This document shows, piece after piece, positions 23,020 through 30,281 of a stretch of 64,000 nucleotides of DNA. Under the pieces are notes generated by a model. The model was not told where the DNA came from. It saw nothing but the letters and a program-made list of their open reading frames with translations, and made no database searches. How positions within the stretch are numbered: position 1 is the first letter of the stretch; each line of letters opens with the position of its first letter. The stretch spans positions 1-64,000 of the forward strand of contig NZ_VJNA01000013.1 in NCBI RefSeq assembly GCF_007556585.1, in the 5' to 3' direction. A program made the translations under genes and the position numbers. This DNA comes from Tepidimonas aquatica. Lineage in GTDB: Bacteria > Pseudomonadota > Gammaproteobacteria > Burkholderiales > Burkholderiaceae_C.

Positions 23020-23081
23020 GAACTCTCCTTGTGGAAAAACTGCCGCCCCGGCGTCGCTCGGGTGTGGCAAGGAAGCCCGTG

Positions 23082-23087
23082 ATTATA
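23082..23087 (-). promoter_or_regulatory. rpsF: Promoter of the rpsF operon (-10 element)
   Basis: The minus strand carries a perfect TATAAT 63 bases upstream of rpsF, overlapping the stop codon of the upstream symporter gene. A TTGCGC at 23107-23112 could be the -35 with a rather long 19-base spacer. Confidence 0.5.
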
Positions 23088-25170
23088 GCCCGCCGGCTGC
23101 TGGCGTGCGCAAGCGCCTCACCCACGCGCGTCGCGCCGCCGTGGGCGCCGGTGTCACCAGGCTGACCACCACCAGGGCGGCGGCGCTGGCCGGCACGCCG
23201 AACACGCCCGCGGCCATCGGGTCAATCCCCCACCACAGCCCCGGCTCGATATGCACCCCCAGCCAGCTGCGCACCCACGGCTGGTTGACCACCATGTAAC
23301 CGAGTGTGACGCCGACACCGGTCAGCATCGCCGCCACCGCACCAGGGCCGTTGGCGCGGGTCCAAAAAATCCCCGCGACCAGTGGCACGAAAAACGCCGA
23401 TGCCGCCAACGAAAACGCCGCCGCCACCAGCGGCAGGATGTCCGCTGGCCGCTGCGCCGCCAGGTAGGTGGCCAGCAGCGCCACCACCAGCAGCAGCACC
23501 TTGGACAGTGTCACGCGCCGCGCGGTGGCGGCCTGGGGGACGAGCGTCTTGTAGTACACGTCGTGGCTGAGTGCGCTGGTGATGGCCAGCAGCAAGCCGT
23601 CCGCCGTCGACAGCGCCGCCGCCAAGCCCCCTGCCGCCACCAGCGCCGCCACCACGTAGGGCAACCCCGCGATTTCGGACGCCGCCAGCACGATGATGTC
23701 CGCGCCCAGTGTGATTTCGCCCCACTGCAGCACGCCGTCGCGGTTGACGTCACGCACCGACAACAGCGCCGGGTCGACCCGACTCCACGCCGTCACCCAC
23801 GCCGGCAGCCGGTCCACGGGCATGCCCACGAGCTGACTCAGCACCTCGTGCTTGACAAACACCGCCAGCGCCGGCGCCGTCACGTACAGCAAGGCGATAA
23901 AACCCACGCCCCACACCACCGACCAGCGCGCCGCGGCCACCGTGGGCACCGTGTAAAACCGCACCAGCAGGTGGGGCAGCGACGCCGTGCCGACCATCAG
24001 GCAAAACACCAGCGCCAGAAAATTGCGCCGCGACGTCTCGAACGCTTCGCGCTGCGCCGCGGTGCCGTGGGGGTCGCCAGCAAACGGCTTGGCCTGTGGC
24101 GCCACCCCCGCCAGCGGCTGCGCGCGCGCCTGGGCATGTGCCCACTGTTGGCGCCACAGCGCCTCGGCGGCCACGGCGTCGCGCGGCAGGCGCAACAGCG
24201 CGCGCTCGGTGGCGGCGATCTCGTTCGCATCGGCCCCCAGCTGGCGCAACGCCTGCAGGTGACCTTCGAGCTGGTCGCGCTCGCGTTGCAGCGCCGCGGC
24301 GGGGTCCCGCAGCCGTTCGGCCAACACGTGCGCCTGGTTGGCCCACACCCGCTGCACATGGCGCTCGGCGGGGTCATCGAGCAGCGCTTGCTCGCGTTGC
24401 AACACCCGCTGCAGCTGCTCGCCGTAGGTCAGCAGGGCCAGTGGTGAGCCAGTCTGCTTGTACGACAGCCACGCCACCGGCACCGCAAACGCCAGCATCA
24501 GCACGATGTACTGCGCCACCTGCGTCCACGTGATGGCGCGCATGCCCCCCAAAAACGAACACACCAGGATGCCCCCCAACCCCAGGAAGACACCCACCTC
24601 GAACGCCAAGCCGGTCAGGCGCGAGGTGATCAGCCCGACGCCGACGATCTGCGCCACCACGTAGACGAACGAGCACAGCAGCACCGCCACCACGGCCAGC
24701 AACCGTGGCACGGTGCCCCCGTAGCGCTCGGCCAAAAAGTCGGGGATCGTCAACCCACCATAGCGGCGCAGGTACGGCGCCAGCAGTACCGCCACCAGCA
24801 CAAAGCCGCCCGACCACCCCAGCACAAACGCCAGCCCACCAAACCCCTGCAGGTACAAGGTGCCCGCCAGCCCGATGAACGAGGCCGCCGACAGCCAATC
24901 GGCCGCCAGCGCCATGCCGTTGAACAGCGCCGGCACACGCCGCCCGGCCACGTAGTATGCGGTGGCGTCGACCGTGCGTGCCGCCAAGCCGATCGTGGCG
25001 TACACGCCCAGGGTGGCCAGCAAAAAAGTCAGGCCGATGGCCATGCGCGACACCCCCAGGTGCTCCAGCGCACCCAGCAGCACCGTGAACAACACGAACG
25101 CCAGCGTAAAGCGGGCGTACAGACGCAGCAAGACACGCTGCGATGGCACATCGGCGGTGGGCGGTTGCAT
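23083..25170 (-). CDS. Sodium:solute symporter (SSS family) with EF-hand-like loop
   Basis: The 695-residue inner membrane protein has 12-14 hydrophobic spans and the SSS signature regions (FNGMALAADWLSAASFIGLAG near 83-103 in parts; ALVAAGGLAAALSTADGLLL near 510). By similarity to the VC_2705/ActP-like group it probably carries a small monocarboxylate with Na+. Two features stand out. A charged, helical insertion runs from about 250 to 385 between membrane spans. A 12-residue EF-hand-type loop (DVNRDGVLQWGE) lies at residues 474-485. The start at 25170 is chosen because the sequence before it belongs to the divergent gene's leader. It is divergent from the CBS/DUF294 gene. Confidence 0.85.
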   Translation of the reverse strand: MQPPTADVPSQRVLLRLYARFTLAFVLFTVLLGALEHLGVSRMAIGLTFLLATLGVYATIGLAARTVDATAYYVAGRRVPALFNGMALAADWLSAASFIGLAGTLYLQGFGGLAFVLGWSGGFVLVAVLLAPYLRRYGGLTIPDFLAERYGGTVPRLLAVVAVLLCSFVYVVAQIVGVGLITSRLTGLAFEVGVFLGLGGILVCSFLGGMRAITWTQVAQYIVLMLAFAVPVAWLSYKQTGSPLALLTYGEQLQRVLQREQALLDDPAERHVQRVWANQAHVLAERLRDPAAALQRERDQLEGHLQALRQLGADANEIAATERALLRLPRDAVAAEALWRQQWAHAQARAQPLAGVAPQAKPFAGDPHGTAAQREAFETSRRNFLALVFCLMVGTASLPHLLVRFYTVPTVAAARWSVVWGVGFIALLYVTAPALAVFVKHEVLSQLVGMPVDRLPAWVTAWSRVDPALLSVRDVNRDGVLQWGEITLGADIIVLAASEIAGLPYVVAALVAAGGLAAALSTADGLLLAITSALSHDVYYKTLVPQAATARRVTLSKVLLLVVALLATYLAAQRPADILPLVAAAFSLAASAFFVPLVAGIFWTRANGPGAVAAMLTGVGVTLGYMVVNQPWVRSWLGVHIEPGLWWGIDPMAAGVFGVPASAAALVVVSLVTPAPTAARRAWVRRLRTPAAGGL

Positions 25171-25264
25171 GCCAGGGATCCGCGGCCGCGCAGCGGTGGC
25201 TGCCGGCGCACACGGCGGTGTACGATGCGATGATCTTAGCGCCAACCCGATCCGATGCCCCGCC

Positions 25265-26719
25265 ATGCCCGAGCCACCAACCTGTCTCAATGACACGCTG
25301 ACCCTGACCTCGACGCCGGTGCGTTCGCTGCTGCGCCGCGCGCCCATCTGCGTGCCCCCCGAGCTGCCGGTGCGTGCGGCGGCGCAGACGATGCGCGAGC
25401 ACAACGTGTCGTCGGTGCTGGTCACCGACGGTGACACGCTGCGCGGCATCGTGACCGACCGCGACCTGCGCAACCGCGTGCTGGCCGCGGGGCTCGACCC
25501 CCAGCGGCCGATCATCGAGGTGGCCACCACCGCCGTGCAAACGGTCGATATCGGCGACGCGGCCTTCGATGCGCTGCTGTTGATGGCGCGCCTCAACATC
25601 CACCATGTGCCCGTCACCGACGGCGGCCGCGTGGTCGGCCTAATTTCCAGCAGCGACCTGCAGCAGCGGCAAAGCGACTCGGCGGTGGTGCTGGCCCAAG
25701 CCATTTACCAGCAAGACAGCGTGGCCGAGCTGCAAGCCGTGGCGGCGCGTATCCCCGCGCTGCAGCGCCAACTCGCGACGGCCGGCACCAGCGCGCATGC
25801 GATGGGGCGCATGGTGTCGGCGATGACCGACGCCATCACCACCCGGCTGCTGCAACTGGCCGAACGTGAGCTGGGGCCGGCGCCGGTGCCCTGGGCGTGG
25901 GTGGCGGCCGGCTCGCAAGGCCGCAACGAACAAACCGCCAAAAGCGACCAGGACAACTGCCTGGTGCTGGACGACGCCTACGACGCAGCGCAACATGGCC
26001 CCTACTTCGAGGCGCTGGCGCGCTTCGTCTGCGACGGCCTCAACGCCTGCGGCTACGTCTACTGCCCAGGCGAGATGATGGCGCTGACCGCGACGTGGCG
26101 CCAGCCCTGGAGCCGCTGGCGGGAGTATTTCGTGCGTTGGATCGAGACCCCCGACCCCAAGGCGTTGATGCTGACCTGTGTGTTTTTCGATCAGCGCTTC
26201 GTCGCCGGCGAGCGCGCGCTGCTGGACACACTGCGGGCCGAGGTGCTGGCGCGCACGCCCAAGCAGCGTATCTTTTTGGCGCACATGGTGTCCAACGCAC
26301 TCGCCCACACCCCGCCGCTGAACTGGCTGGGCAACCTGCAAACGATCCGCGGCGGCGAGCACGACGGCACCATCGACCTCAAGCACAGCGGCATCGTGCC
26401 GATCATCGACCTGGCGCGCGTTTATGCCCTGGCCGGAGGCATTGCCGCGGTCAACACGCGCGAGCGCCTGCTGCACAGCGCCGACAGCGGCGAAATCACC
26501 CGCGAGCGGGTGCGCGACCTGCTGGCCGCACTGGAGTTTTTGACCACGCTGCGCGTGCAGCACCAGGTGCGCCGCCTGGAGGCGGGACAGCCGGCCGACA
26601 ATTTTTTGCGCCCGGACGAACTGTCCGTCCTGGAACAGCGCCACCTCAAGGACGCCTTCGCGGTCGTCAAGGCGTTGCAAGGGGTGCTGGAAAAACGCTA
26701 CCTGGCCGGGCGCTTTTAG
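25265..26719 (+). CDS. CBS-domain / DUF294 nucleotidyltransferase-like signalling protein
   Basis: The 484-residue cytoplasmic protein has a pair of CBS domains (about residues 20-135; VTDGDTLRGIVTDRDLRNRV and VTDGGRVVGLISSSDL). A DUF294 putative nucleotidyltransferase domain follows, with the motif GSQGRNEQT (216-224) and SDQD (227-230), and then its C-terminal helical domain. CBS pairs bind adenosyl nucleotides; the chemistry of the DUF294 part is not established. No cyclic-nucleotide domain is present. Related proteins are found next to acetate-type symporters and DnaQ-like exonucleases, as here, so a role in regulating transport or carbon metabolism is inferred. Confidence 0.82.
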   Translation: MPEPPTCLNDTLTLTSTPVRSLLRRAPICVPPELPVRAAAQTMREHNVSSVLVTDGDTLRGIVTDRDLRNRVLAAGLDPQRPIIEVATTAVQTVDIGDAAFDALLLMARLNIHHVPVTDGGRVVGLISSSDLQQRQSDSAVVLAQAIYQQDSVAELQAVAARIPALQRQLATAGTSAHAMGRMVSAMTDAITTRLLQLAERELGPAPVPWAWVAAGSQGRNEQTAKSDQDNCLVLDDAYDAAQHGPYFEALARFVCDGLNACGYVYCPGEMMALTATWRQPWSRWREYFVRWIETPDPKALMLTCVFFDQRFVAGERALLDTLRAEVLARTPKQRIFLAHMVSNALAHTPPLNWLGNLQTIRGGEHDGTIDLKHSGIVPIIDLARVYALAGGIAAVNTRERLLHSADSGEITRERVRDLLAALEFLTTLRVQHQVRRLEAGQPADNFLRPDELSVLEQRHLKDAFAVVKALQGVLEKRYLAGRF

Positions 26720-26726
26720 CGCGAAC

Positions 26727-26744
26727 ACGCCAAGGGCTTGGCGT
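26727..26744 (+). repeat. Perfect palindrome before the toxin-antitoxin genes
   Basis: ACGCCAAG-GG-CTTGGCGT forms two 8-base arms just upstream of the toxin gene and 8 bases after the preceding stop codon. It could be an operator bound by the antitoxin or toxin-antitoxin complex. A very short-looped terminator of the preceding gene is the alternative, but no T-run follows. Confidence 0.45.
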
Positions 26745-26757
26745 CTCCGGCGATATC

Positions 26758-27342
26758 ATGGACAATATGATCACCAGGATCGTCCTCGACACCAATGTCC
26801 TGGTTGCAGCCAGTCGCAGCCGTCATGGCGCGTCTTTCGCGCTGTTACACGCCGTGCGGCAGCGTCGGTTGCGCCCGTTGGCGTCTGTACCGTTGATGTT
26901 GGAGTACGAAGCGGCGCTCAAGCGGTGTGCGCATGAAGCGGCGTTTCGTGCTGTGCCGGTCGATACGTTTTTGGATGCGTTGTCGCTTTTTATCGAACCG
27001 GTGACGTTGCATTACCAGGCCGTTGAAAAACGTCGCGAGGATGGCCAGATGCAAGGCGCACGGAGCACAGCGACCGAAGCCTATCAAACAGATAGGCGAG
27101 GGAGCGAGCACCGCGCAACGCCGCAGATGGCCTACCGCAGCAGTTTTTCAACGGCCTGCTACTTGTGGCGTCCCCAGCTACCCGATCCAAGCGATGAAAT
27201 GGTGCTGGAAACCGCGCTCAATGGTCACGCCGATGCGTTGGCCACCCACAACGTGGCTGACTTTGCCGCAGCGGCCAAGCGTTTCGCTTTGCCGCTGCTG
27301 ACACCGCGACAGTTGGTATCGTCTTGGCACGAGGACCTCTGA
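26758..27342 (+). CDS. PIN-domain toxin (VapC-like), expanded in frame by a palindromic element
   Basis: The 194-residue product has a PIN ribonuclease fold: RIVLDTNVLVAA at the start (D11 the first metal ligand), an acidic residue in LMLEYEAAL, and DPSDEMVLETA and THNVADF towards the end. PIN toxins cleave RNA. The usual size is about 140-145. Here residues 87-134 are encoded by an inserted palindromic element, so LHY is separated from LWRPQLPDP by 48 foreign residues plus a duplicated Tyr. The frame is kept. The starts at 26758 or 26767 are both possible. Base composition is lower in GC than in the neighbours, suggesting acquisition. Whether the enlarged toxin is active is unknown. Confidence 0.8.
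   Translation: MDNMITRIVLDTNVLVAASRSRHGASFALLHAVRQRRLRPLASVPLMLEYEAALKRCAHEAAFRAVPVDTFLDALSLFIEPVTLHYQAVEKRREDGQMQGARSTATEAYQTDRRGSEHRATPQMAYRSSFSTACYLWRPQLPDPSDEMVLETALNGHADALATHNVADFAAAAKRFALPLLTPRQLVSSWHEDL
27016..27159. mobile_element. MITE-like palindromic element inserted in the toxin gene
   Basis: Perfect 16-base terminal inverted repeats, CAGGCCGTTGAAAAAC at 27016-27031 and GTTTTTCAACGGCCTG at 27143-27158, enclose a roughly palindromic core. Its centre is the hairpin GCCTATC-aaaca-GATAGGC (27079-27097). The element is flanked by TAC on both sides (27013-27015 and 27160-27162), a probable 3-base target duplication with one extra C. It encodes no transposase. Removing it together with one TAC restores a normal PIN-domain reading (LHY-LWRPQ). 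Confidence 0.82.
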
Positions 27343-27343
27343 A

Positions 27344-27592
27344 ATGGCCCAATACGCGCTTCGCTTACCCGACTCGTTTATGGCCTACGCCAAGCAATTG
27401 GCGAAGGAGGAGCACGTGTCGATGAATCAGCTGTTTCTGTCCGCGATCGCCGAAAAGATATCCGCCCTCAAGACGCAAGCCTACTTCCGCGAGCGGCAGC
27501 AAAGGGGCAGCGAAGCGGTGTTCGACCAATGGCTCGATGCCGTGCCCGATGCCCCGCCCACCGCGGGCGATGAGTCCCCGTCGACGGACTGA
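27344..27592 (+). CDS. HicB-like / ribbon-helix-helix antitoxin
   Basis: The 82-residue product begins MAQYALRLPDSFMAYAKQLA and continues HVSMNQLFLSAIAEKIS, the pattern of a ribbon-helix-helix DNA-binding domain of the HicB/CopG antitoxin type. A charged, probably disordered C-terminus (Pro/Asp/Glu-rich) would wrap the toxin. It starts one base after the toxin stop, so the toxin is first in the operon, the reverse of the classic order. It likely neutralises the PIN toxin and represses the operon, possibly at the palindrome upstream. Confidence 0.72.
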   Translation: MAQYALRLPDSFMAYAKQLAKEEHVSMNQLFLSAIAEKISALKTQAYFRERQQRGSEAVFDQWLDAVPDAPPTAGDESPSTD

Positions 27593-27664
27593 GCGTCATC
27601 GACCGTTTGCCCTGGTGATGCGGCACCGGCAGCCGCTGGCTGTTGAAAACGGGCAACGCCCGCC

Positions 27665-29857
27665 TCAGTACGTCAGCCGGGCGTAGTAGGTGCGCTCGGC
27701 GGCTTGGCGCGCCTGGCCCAGGGTGACGATGCCCTGCTGCGCCAGCAGCGGGATGAGGCGCAAAAACACCTCGGCCGTCACCAGCGCATCGCCCAGCGCG
27801 GTGTGGCGGCCCAGCACAGCGATGCCAAAGCGCGCGGCGATCTCGTCCAGGCTGTGCGAGGGCTGCTCCGGGTGCACCACCGCCGACAACAGCAAGGTGT
27901 CCAGCACCGGCTGGTCGAAGCTGACACCGACGAGGCGCTCCTTCAGCTGCAAAAACCGCATGTCGAACGCGGCGTTGTGCGCCACCAGCACCGTGTCGCG
28001 GGCAAAGGCATGGAACGCCGGCAACACCTGCGTGATGTCGGGCTGGCCGCGCACCATCTCGGGCGTGATGCCATGGATGGGAATGGAGGCGCGCGGAATC
28101 GGCCGACGGGGATCGATCAGCTGCTCAAAACTCTCGTGCCGCAGCAGCCGCCCGTTGACGATGCGGGTGGCGCCGATCTGGATGATTTCGTCACCGTCGG
28201 ATGGGTTGAGGCCGGTGGTTTCGGTGTCGAACACGGTGTAGACCAGCTCGGTCAGGGGCACGTCGTCCCACGCGCGTGCCGCGGGGCTGACGCGAAACAG
28301 ATCGAAGTCGTAAAACTCCGGGCGGCTTTCCACGCGCACCATGGACGGCGCCTCGACGCTGGCGGCCGGCACCGCGGCTGGCAGCAACAGCCGTAAACAG
28401 GTTAGCCCCTGGGCCGGTTCGTCTTGCACCCAGGCGTCGCCACCGTGGCGCTGGGCCACCTCGCGCACGGTGCCGTGGGCGCTGCCCTCGGCGTCGCTGT
28501 CGAGCCAACCCTGGCAGGGCGCGGCGCCGGTGCGCGCGGTGGGCCAGGCCAGCTCCAGCGTGACGTGCGCCGCCGGCCCCACCCCGCTGGCCGGTGCCAG
28601 CCTCAGCGTCACGCGGTCCACCCCGCCATCCGCCGCCAAACGTTGCACGAAGCGCTGCAACGCATGGGCCAAGCCCAGGCTTTCCACCCGCAGCCAGCAC
28701 GCCGGGTCGGGCTCGCGCACGTCGATCTGTACGCCCGGCACTTCGGCCAGGCGGCGTTGCAGCACGGCCAGCACGTCGGCCCCCAGCATGTCCTCCAACG
28801 GGGCGTGCGCCGTCGTGTCGGCCAGCCCTTCGCGCGCGACCTCGTGCAGGCGGTCGCCCAGCGCCACCACCTCGTCACGGATCACGGCCAGCAGCCGCTC
28901 GCGCAGCGCCGCGTCGGCGTCGGGCAGCTGCAGCACCTCGACGGCCGCGCGCACGTTGCCGACCGCGCGGCGCGCCGCCTCGGTCAAGTTGGCCCACAGG
29001 CGTTGCTGCTGCGCGGCCTGCTCGTATTCGCGCGTGATGTTGTCCAGCACCAGCACGAACCCCGCCATGGCGGCGGGGTCGGTGTCGCGCGGGCGGCCCT
29101 CCTCTTCGACCAGCCGCACGGGGGCCACCTGCACGCGCAGCAACTGCCCGCCCCGTGTGGCGGTGACGAACTGGGTGCTGGGCTGCGCCGCCCCCTTGCG
29201 CAGGCGCTGGCGCAGCTCGTCCAGCGCGTGGGCGAGCACGGCGCGGTCCAGCACGGTGTAAATCGAGCGGCCCAACCCCAGCAGCTCGGCGCCGCCCAAC
29301 CCCTGCGGCGCTTGCGACAACGCACGCACCTGCAACCGGGCGCGGTTGTTGTACAGCAGCACGCGGCCATCCAGGTTGCAGACGATGACGCTTTGCGTCA
29401 GCTCGGCCATCAGCGCGGCCAAGCGGCGCTTTTCTTGCTCGATGTCGCGCGCGGCGGCGCGCACGCGCTCGTCCACCTCGCGCCGCCAGCGCTCCCGCTG
29501 CCGCACCAGCTCGTTGAACAGATGCGCGACCCGGCGCACGTCGGCCGGTCCTCGCTCGCGCAGCGTGGGTGGCGGATCGGCCGTCAGCAGCACGGCCGCT
29601 TCTTCGGCCAGGCGCCGCCAGGGGTGCACGCCGACGTCGAAGGCGCGCTGCAGCCCCCAGCCGATCCCCGTCATCCCCAACAGCCACATCAGCAGCACCA
29701 AACCCCAACGGTCGCCCAGCAGCTCCAGCATGCGCTGGCGCGCCTCCGGCTCCAGCGTGACGGCGATCAACCCGACGGTCACCCCCAGCCAGGCCAGCGA
29801 CACCGCCGCGGCCCCGGCCAGCAGCCACCACAGGCGGCGATCGACCCGCCGTTTCAT
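27665..29857 (-). CDS. Membrane PAS / degenerate-kinase protein fused to a DnaQ-type 3'-5' exonuclease
   Basis: The 730-residue protein has two N-terminal membrane spans (about 8-32 and 50-68), a HAMP-like helical region, a PAS-like domain (about 145-270) and a region resembling a histidine kinase dimerisation and ATPase module (about 280-500). This region lacks a clear phospho-acceptor histidine and the N and G boxes. A C-terminal DEDDh exonuclease follows (from about 540), with D544 and E546 in FDTETTG, D632 in NAAFDMRF, and H685 and D690 in HTALGD. The exonuclease catalytic set is complete. It overlaps the receiver gene by 4 bases (ATGA). A nuclease tethered to a membrane sensor is unusual; it is often annotated simply as DNA polymerase III epsilon, but a replication role is unlikely. 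Confidence 0.8.
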   Translation of the reverse strand: MKRRVDRRLWWLLAGAAAVSLAWLGVTVGLIAVTLEPEARQRMLELLGDRWGLVLLMWLLGMTGIGWGLQRAFDVGVHPWRRLAEEAAVLLTADPPPTLRERGPADVRRVAHLFNELVRQRERWRREVDERVRAAARDIEQEKRRLAALMAELTQSVIVCNLDGRVLLYNNRARLQVRALSQAPQGLGGAELLGLGRSIYTVLDRAVLAHALDELRQRLRKGAAQPSTQFVTATRGGQLLRVQVAPVRLVEEEGRPRDTDPAAMAGFVLVLDNITREYEQAAQQQRLWANLTEAARRAVGNVRAAVEVLQLPDADAALRERLLAVIRDEVVALGDRLHEVAREGLADTTAHAPLEDMLGADVLAVLQRRLAEVPGVQIDVREPDPACWLRVESLGLAHALQRFVQRLAADGGVDRVTLRLAPASGVGPAAHVTLELAWPTARTGAAPCQGWLDSDAEGSAHGTVREVAQRHGGDAWVQDEPAQGLTCLRLLLPAAVPAASVEAPSMVRVESRPEFYDFDLFRVSPAARAWDDVPLTELVYTVFDTETTGLNPSDGDEIIQIGATRIVNGRLLRHESFEQLIDPRRPIPRASIPIHGITPEMVRGQPDITQVLPAFHAFARDTVLVAHNAAFDMRFLQLKERLVGVSFDQPVLDTLLLSAVVHPEQPSHSLDEIAARFGIAVLGRHTALGDALVTAEVFLRLIPLLAQQGIVTLGQARQAAERTYYARLTY

Positions 29858-30231
29858 CGCGGCGTCTCCAGCAGCTCACGCACGCGCTGCACCAGGTCGG
29901 CGGTGGCAAACGGTTTGGTCAGGTAGGCGTCGGCCCCCAGGGCCAAACCACGGGCGACGTCGCTGTCGCGGCCCTTGGCGGTCAGCATCACCACGCGCAC
30001 CGACGCCAGCGCCGGGTCGCTGCGGATCAGCCCACAGACTTCAAACCCGTCGCGTTGCGGCATCATCACGTCCAGCAGGACGAGGTCGGGGCGCCACTGC
30101 TGCACGGCCTGCCAGCCCTCTTCGCCGTCGCGCGCGCTGCGTACCTCGTAGCCTTCGCGCCGCATCAAAAACTCCAAAGGCAGCAGGATGTTGGGTTCGT
30201 CATCGACGATCAGCACGCGCGGGGCGACCAT
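29854..30231 (-). CDS. Stand-alone response regulator receiver (CheY-like)
   Basis: The 125-residue product is a single receiver domain with the acidic pocket D10-D11, the phospho-acceptor D54 in LVLLDVMMP, the Thr/Ala switch in MLTAKG and the conserved lysine in YLTKPF. It has no output domain. The gene sits between the symporter-kinase upstream (50-base gap) and the exonuclease fusion (4-base overlap), so it is probably phosphorylated by the kinase. It may act on the degenerate kinase/exonuclease protein by contact, which is inference. Confidence 0.9.
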   Translation of the reverse strand: MVAPRVLIVDDEPNILLPLEFLMRREGYEVRSARDGEEGWQAVQQWRPDLVLLDVMMPQRDGFEVCGLIRSDPALASVRVVMLTAKGRDSDVARGLALGADAYLTKPFATADLVQRVRELLETPR

Positions 30232-30281
30232 GGTGGTTGTCTCCTGAGGTAGCCAAGCCGCTGCGGCAGCCCGGCCACTTT

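Noticed and set aside
27640-27655. GTTGAAAACGGG near the end of the exonuclease gene as a second MITE end
   Set aside because: Only part of the 16-base terminus is matched, one A is missing, and no partner repeat is found nearby.
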